Assembly: GCA_014729735.1 (NCBI GenBank)
Contig: WJJN01000264.1
Span: 1 to 7,491, forward strand
DNA from: Candidatus Zhuqueibacterota bacterium
GTDB taxonomy: Bacteria; Zhuqueibacterota; Zhuqueibacteria; Thermofontimicrobiales; Thiofontviventaceae
DNA: 7,491 bases
Reading direction: 5' to 3'
Shown: positions 5,386 through 7,491 of the stretch, piece by piece
Layout: each line of letters begins with the position of its first letter
Position numbering within the stretch: the first letter of the stretch is position 1
Made by a program: the position numbers and the translations under genes
Notes under the pieces: generated by a model
Told to the model about the DNA's origin: nothing
The model's database searches: none
The model's input: the letters and a program-made list of their open reading frames with translations, nothing else

Positions 5386-5571
5386 GTTAAAATTAAGATT
5401 GATATTTCTGACATATGTCCAAATTGAGACAATTGAATCAATTCATTACAACTACATCTTGTACTCTGCGCTAATTAATGCCTATATATGGCGTTTTTAT
5501 CAATGGTATAGAAATTGCTTAAATACAGTGATAAATTATGCTAACAAACCTGACTGCTGGAGAATTGAAAT
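5386..5571. other. AT-rich divergent intergenic region with short palindromes
   Basis: No convincing gene is seen here. It separates the minus-strand promoter above from the plus-strand Cys-rich gene. It contains GACATATGTC (5410-5419), a perfect 10-bp palindrome, and AATTGA-A-TCAATT (5431-5443), a 13-base palindrome with one central base. Two weak plus-strand promoter candidates for the downstream gene are TTGTAC-18-TATATA (5459-5488) and TTGCTT-16-TATGCT (5515-5542). The palindromes could be regulator binding sites, but short palindromes are common in AT-rich DNA. Confidence 0.35.
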
Positions 5572-5796
5572 ATGAAAAACATAAAAGTCACTGAAATGAT
5601 AATCACGTGCGAATCCTGCGGAAATGTAAAACGTTTTCGAATAGGAACACAGGATGATTGTGGAAAAATTTTTGATAATTTTCACTGCGAAAATAATTGC
5701 GATAGAAACTTATACAGCTTTATAACCGTTGGATCCGTTGCTCGTGATGGATATGAAATTCCTCCGGTTGATTTGCAATTTGCGATGGCAAAATAA
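5572..5796 (+). CDS. Small Cys-rich protein, putative zinc-binding (unrecognised)
   Basis: A 74-residue protein with no signal peptide or membrane segment, so probably cytoplasmic. Five cysteines are arranged as C13-x2-C16, C30, and C39-x3-C43. The CESCG knuckle and the later HCENNC pair resemble a zinc-ribbon-like metal site, though C39-x3-C43 is not the standard C-x2-C. The middle (KRFRIGTQDDCGKIFDNFHC) is mixed polar and the C-terminus (EIPPVDLQFAMAK) is short. I do not recognise the family. The ATG at 5572 follows GGAG with a 9-base spacer (TGGAGAATTGAAATATG), which supports expression. It is the only plus-strand gene in the window, and it ends 7 bases before the stop of the convergent barrel gene. 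A role in nucleic-acid binding or metal handling would be a guess. Confidence 0.68.
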   Translation: MKNIKVTEMIITCESCGNVKRFRIGTQDDCGKIFDNFHCENNCDRNLYSFITVGSVARDGYEIPPVDLQFAMAK

Positions 5797-5805
5797 AGTG
5801 CCATC
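5784..5805. repeat. Inverted repeat over the convergent gene ends
   Basis: GATGGCA (5784-5790) and TGCCATC (5799-5805) pair perfectly around 8 bases. The loop contains the plus-strand TAA stop, and the right arm overlaps the minus-strand TGA stop. No T run follows on either strand, so a bidirectional terminator is possible but weakly supported. Confidence 0.3.
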
Positions 5806-6901
5806 AAAGATAATAAATAGTTCCGAATTTTAATTCCAAGCCATTTGTTTTTAAAATCCAGCCCGCCCATCTAAAATATGTATCGCCAACAAAGAATTTT
5901 GCCATTATATTACATTTAAATTTGGGGGAAATTTCGAATAAGGATCGAATTCCCCCTCCAAAAATATCTGCCTGTCCAAAACCATATTCATTCTCTATAT
6001 AAGACCGACTATCAAAAATAATATCCAGTGCAAATCCCGAGTTGATATTAAAACGATAAAATGCCTCTAATTCCATTTGCGTGATACTTGAATTTACGGT
6101 ATCAGGAAGAACAGTAGTGCCAAAGGAAGTCTCGTATTTGCTTTTTTTTCGAAGTCGTCCGATCACCCATAACAAATTATTTCCACGCGAATAAATTATA
6201 TTCATAACCGAACCGATCATTGGTTTTGAACGGTATTCTGCAATATTTATTTTATCAGCAGAATAAATATTCGTGAGAACGTCGAAACTAAACTTTAAGG
6301 AAGGTGATAACGAATAATCGATTCCAACATTCATTCCAAATTGATTGCCGGGATCGACATTATAATTCCTAAATTTATATTTCCCCTGGAATATGAGATT
6401 CATTCCCGCACCGATAGCTAATTTCTCGTTAAAAGCATGAGCGACACCGTATCCGAGGCTTCCGGAAAAGCCCTGTCCCAGTACCGGCATGCGAAATTTA
6501 AAAATATTTTGGCTGAGTACGCTCGCCATTTCAGCATCATTCCCGGTTAAATCTGTTTTACCCGTTGGCAAGCCGATACCACAACTCACAATCATTTTAT
6601 CTTTATAAAATGAATAAACGCCTTTTATCCAGGTGTCCGAAAACCCGCTGAGTTCGTACTTGCCAAATGATGAAAAAGCCGGAGAATTATAAATCTGCAT
6701 ATCAATATTTTCGTTAACAGGGATGATAATCTCTATGGGAATAGTTGTTTCGTTGATCGTCGAATCGATTCTGTCCAAGTTCCAGCTCTGATAAACGACT
6801 GATGTGCGAACAATCGGTTTATCGTTGTACGCATCCAAATATTTTTTTTGGGTATAACCTGTTGTAAAGAAAATCAATATCAGAAATAGCCCTTTTTTCA
6901 T
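5804..6901 (-). CDS. Outer-membrane beta-barrel protein (porin-like, hypothetical)
   Basis: The 365-residue protein starts with a signal peptide, MKKGLFLILIFFTTGYTQ, with two Lys and then a hydrophobic core. Cleavage is probably near residue 18, and there is no lipobox Cys. The rest alternates short polar and aromatic strands with turns, as in an outer-membrane barrel. Examples are GFSGSLGYGVAHAFNEKLAIGAGMNL, NQFGMNVGIDYSLSPSLKFSFDVLT and ELEAFYRFNINSGFALDIIF. The segment CGIGLPTGKTDLTGN resembles the V-x-LPTG turn of FCB barrels often annotated as transporter-like. The ATG at 6901 is preferred over the one at 6943 because AGGAG (6907-6911) lies 5 bases before it and the signal peptide begins there. 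The gene upstream, 72 bases away on the same strand, encodes a type IX cargo protein, so the pair is probably one operon. No substrate can be named. PorV or PorP identity is not supported. Confidence 0.78.
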   Translation of the reverse strand: MKKGLFLILIFFTTGYTQKKYLDAYNDKPIVRTSVVYQSWNLDRIDSTINETTIPIEIIIPVNENIDMQIYNSPAFSSFGKYELSGFSDTWIKGVYSFYKDKMIVSCGIGLPTGKTDLTGNDAEMASVLSQNIFKFRMPVLGQGFSGSLGYGVAHAFNEKLAIGAGMNLIFQGKYKFRNYNVDPGNQFGMNVGIDYSLSPSLKFSFDVLTNIYSADKINIAEYRSKPMIGSVMNIIYSRGNNLLWVIGRLRKKSKYETSFGTTVLPDTVNSSITQMELEAFYRFNINSGFALDIIFDSRSYIENEYGFGQADIFGGGIRSLFEISPKFKCNIMAKFFVGDTYFRWAGWILKTNGLELKFGTIYYL

Positions 6902-6906
6902 TATTG

Positions 6907-6911
6907 CTCCT
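6907..6911 (-). promoter_or_regulatory. Shine-Dalgarno site that sets the barrel protein start
   Basis: AGGAG on the minus strand, 5 bases before the ATG at 6901. The alternative ATG at 6943 has no such site and would put a polar 14-residue extension before the signal peptide. This decides the shorter reading. Confidence 0.75.
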
Positions 6912-6973
6912 CTACCCTTTTTATGAAAATTTTCAACCTGCATTGTCTGTGCTCGGAAATTCTATGCTTTAGA

Positions 6974-7491
6974 TCACTTCACGATCATCATTTTTTGAGT
7001 TGCAACATGAGTTCCACTTTTCAGACGGATAAAATACAAACCACTGCTCACAAAATTCCCGGAGTCGCTGCGTCCATCCCAGGTTAGCTCATGGTGTCCG
7101 CCTCTGAACATATGATCCGCTAACTTTCGCACGCGTTGTCCCATTATATTGTAAATATATAATTCAACCTGAGCTCTTTTCGGCAGATCGAAAGAAATTC
7201 TTGTCATCGGATTAAATGGATTCGGATAATTATGGTACAGCTTAAATTCCAAAGGTTTCAGCGGGATGCGGTCGCTATTTTGTAAAACAAAATCCTCGCT
7301 GCCTGTGACCAATTTCATTCGTCCCAAATTCTTTTTCTTTGAGTTCATTATTAATTGATAATTATTCTGCTGCCGTAAATTGATCGCAATGTCCTGATCC
7401 AGATCGAATAAATACATCTTCCAATCTTGCGGGATGCTTTTGAGCTCTTTAAAACTCAATTTAAATTGATCAACCGCTCCATTTAGATTGC
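6974..7491 (-). CDS. Secreted protein with C-terminal type IX secretion sorting domain (partial, 3' end)
   Basis: Only the last 171 residues are present, because the frame stays open to the window edge and its true start lies outside. The C-terminal part from about residue 82 (EFKLYHNYPNPFNPMTRISFDLP, then VELYIYNIMGQRVRKL, TWDGRSDSGNFVSSGLYFIRLKSG and a final KMMIVK) is a FlgD-Ig-like type A sorting domain. This tail directs export through the outer membrane by the type IX system, after which it is normally removed and the protein attached or released. The preceding region (SIPQDWKMYLFDLDQDIAINLRQQNNYQLIM) looks like the end of a beta-rich passenger domain of the kind often found just before such tails. 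The passenger's function cannot be told from what is visible. It is followed 72 bases later by the barrel gene on the same strand. Confidence 0.92.
   Translation of the reverse strand, partial: NLNGAVDQFKLSFKELKSIPQDWKMYLFDLDQDIAINLRQQNNYQLIMNSKKKNLGRMKLVTGSEDFVLQNSDRIPLKPLEFKLYHNYPNPFNPMTRISFDLPKRAQVELYIYNIMGQRVRKLADHMFRGGHHELTWDGRSDSGNFVSSGLYFIRLKSGTHVATQKMMIVK

Noticed and set aside
5309..5575. Plus-strand open frame of 88 codons with an ATGA overlap onto the Cys-rich gene
   Set aside because: The overlap resembles translational coupling. However, the frame crosses the opposite-strand promoter and the start of the small membrane protein, its composition is what AT-rich non-coding DNA would give, and it has no ribosome binding site.
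5682..5870. Minus-strand open frame of 62 codons
   Set aside because: It overlaps the Cys-rich gene antisense and the end of the barrel gene in another frame. No ribosome binding site or domain is seen.
5804..6901. Barrel gene as PorV, PorQ or PorP/SprF of the type IX system
   Set aside because: No family-specific motif could be seen. Only a general beta-barrel pattern, an LPTG-type turn and a type IX cargo neighbour support the link.
1..7491. CRISPR arrays, insertion sequences, phage genes or attachment sites
   Set aside because: No regularly spaced repeats, transposase-like frames, terminal inverted repeats with target duplications or truncated tRNA copies were found.

Overview
The window looks like a chromosomal segment of a moderately AT-rich bacterium of the Fibrobacteres-Chlorobi-Bacteroidetes (FCB) group. 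The best lineage marker is the rightmost gene, whose protein ends in a type IX secretion sorting domain with the motif YPNPFNP. That form is common in Ignavibacteria-, Calditrichota-, KSB1- and Marinimicrobia-like genomes. Most genes have clear GGAG/GGAGG Shine-Dalgarno sites, and two promoters have classical -35/17 bp/-10 spacing. Both traits fit a deep FCB lineage better than Bacteroidia proper. The exact phylum cannot be settled from this sequence alone.

Region 1 (1-4652, all minus strand) is a conserved information-processing and cell-division block, read from right to left. It runs thrS (threonyl-tRNA synthetase), infC (IF3), rpmI (L35), rplT (L20), a ZapB-like small coiled-coil protein, zapA, then rny (RNase Y, cut off by the window edge). 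infC has no ATG, GTG or TTG at its N-terminus and appears to start at an AUU codon behind a GGAGG site. The zapA-rny gap holds a perfect 19-bp inverted repeat with an inner hairpin and a T6 run, which could be a small structured RNA or a terminator.

Region 2 (4653-5138, minus strand) holds the thrS leader, with a hairpin, and four tRNA genes in transcription order Gly(GCC), Cys(GCA), Leu(UAA), Val(GAC). None encodes its CCA end. A strong promoter sits directly before tRNA-Gly.

Region 3 (5139-5571) has no large gene. On the minus strand it encodes a 42-residue single-pass membrane protein. A near-consensus promoter places its transcription start almost on the AUG, which suggests a leaderless mRNA. 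The rest is AT-rich and carries short palindromes and weak plus-strand promoter candidates.

Region 4 (5572-7491) holds a plus-strand gene for a small Cys-rich protein of unknown function. It converges with a minus-strand pair: an outer-membrane beta-barrel protein, and upstream of it the C-terminal part of a secreted type IX cargo protein. No CRISPR array, insertion sequence, phage gene or clear transfer signature was seen. The window is mostly conserved core genome, with novelty confined to intergenic elements and two small unrecognised proteins.
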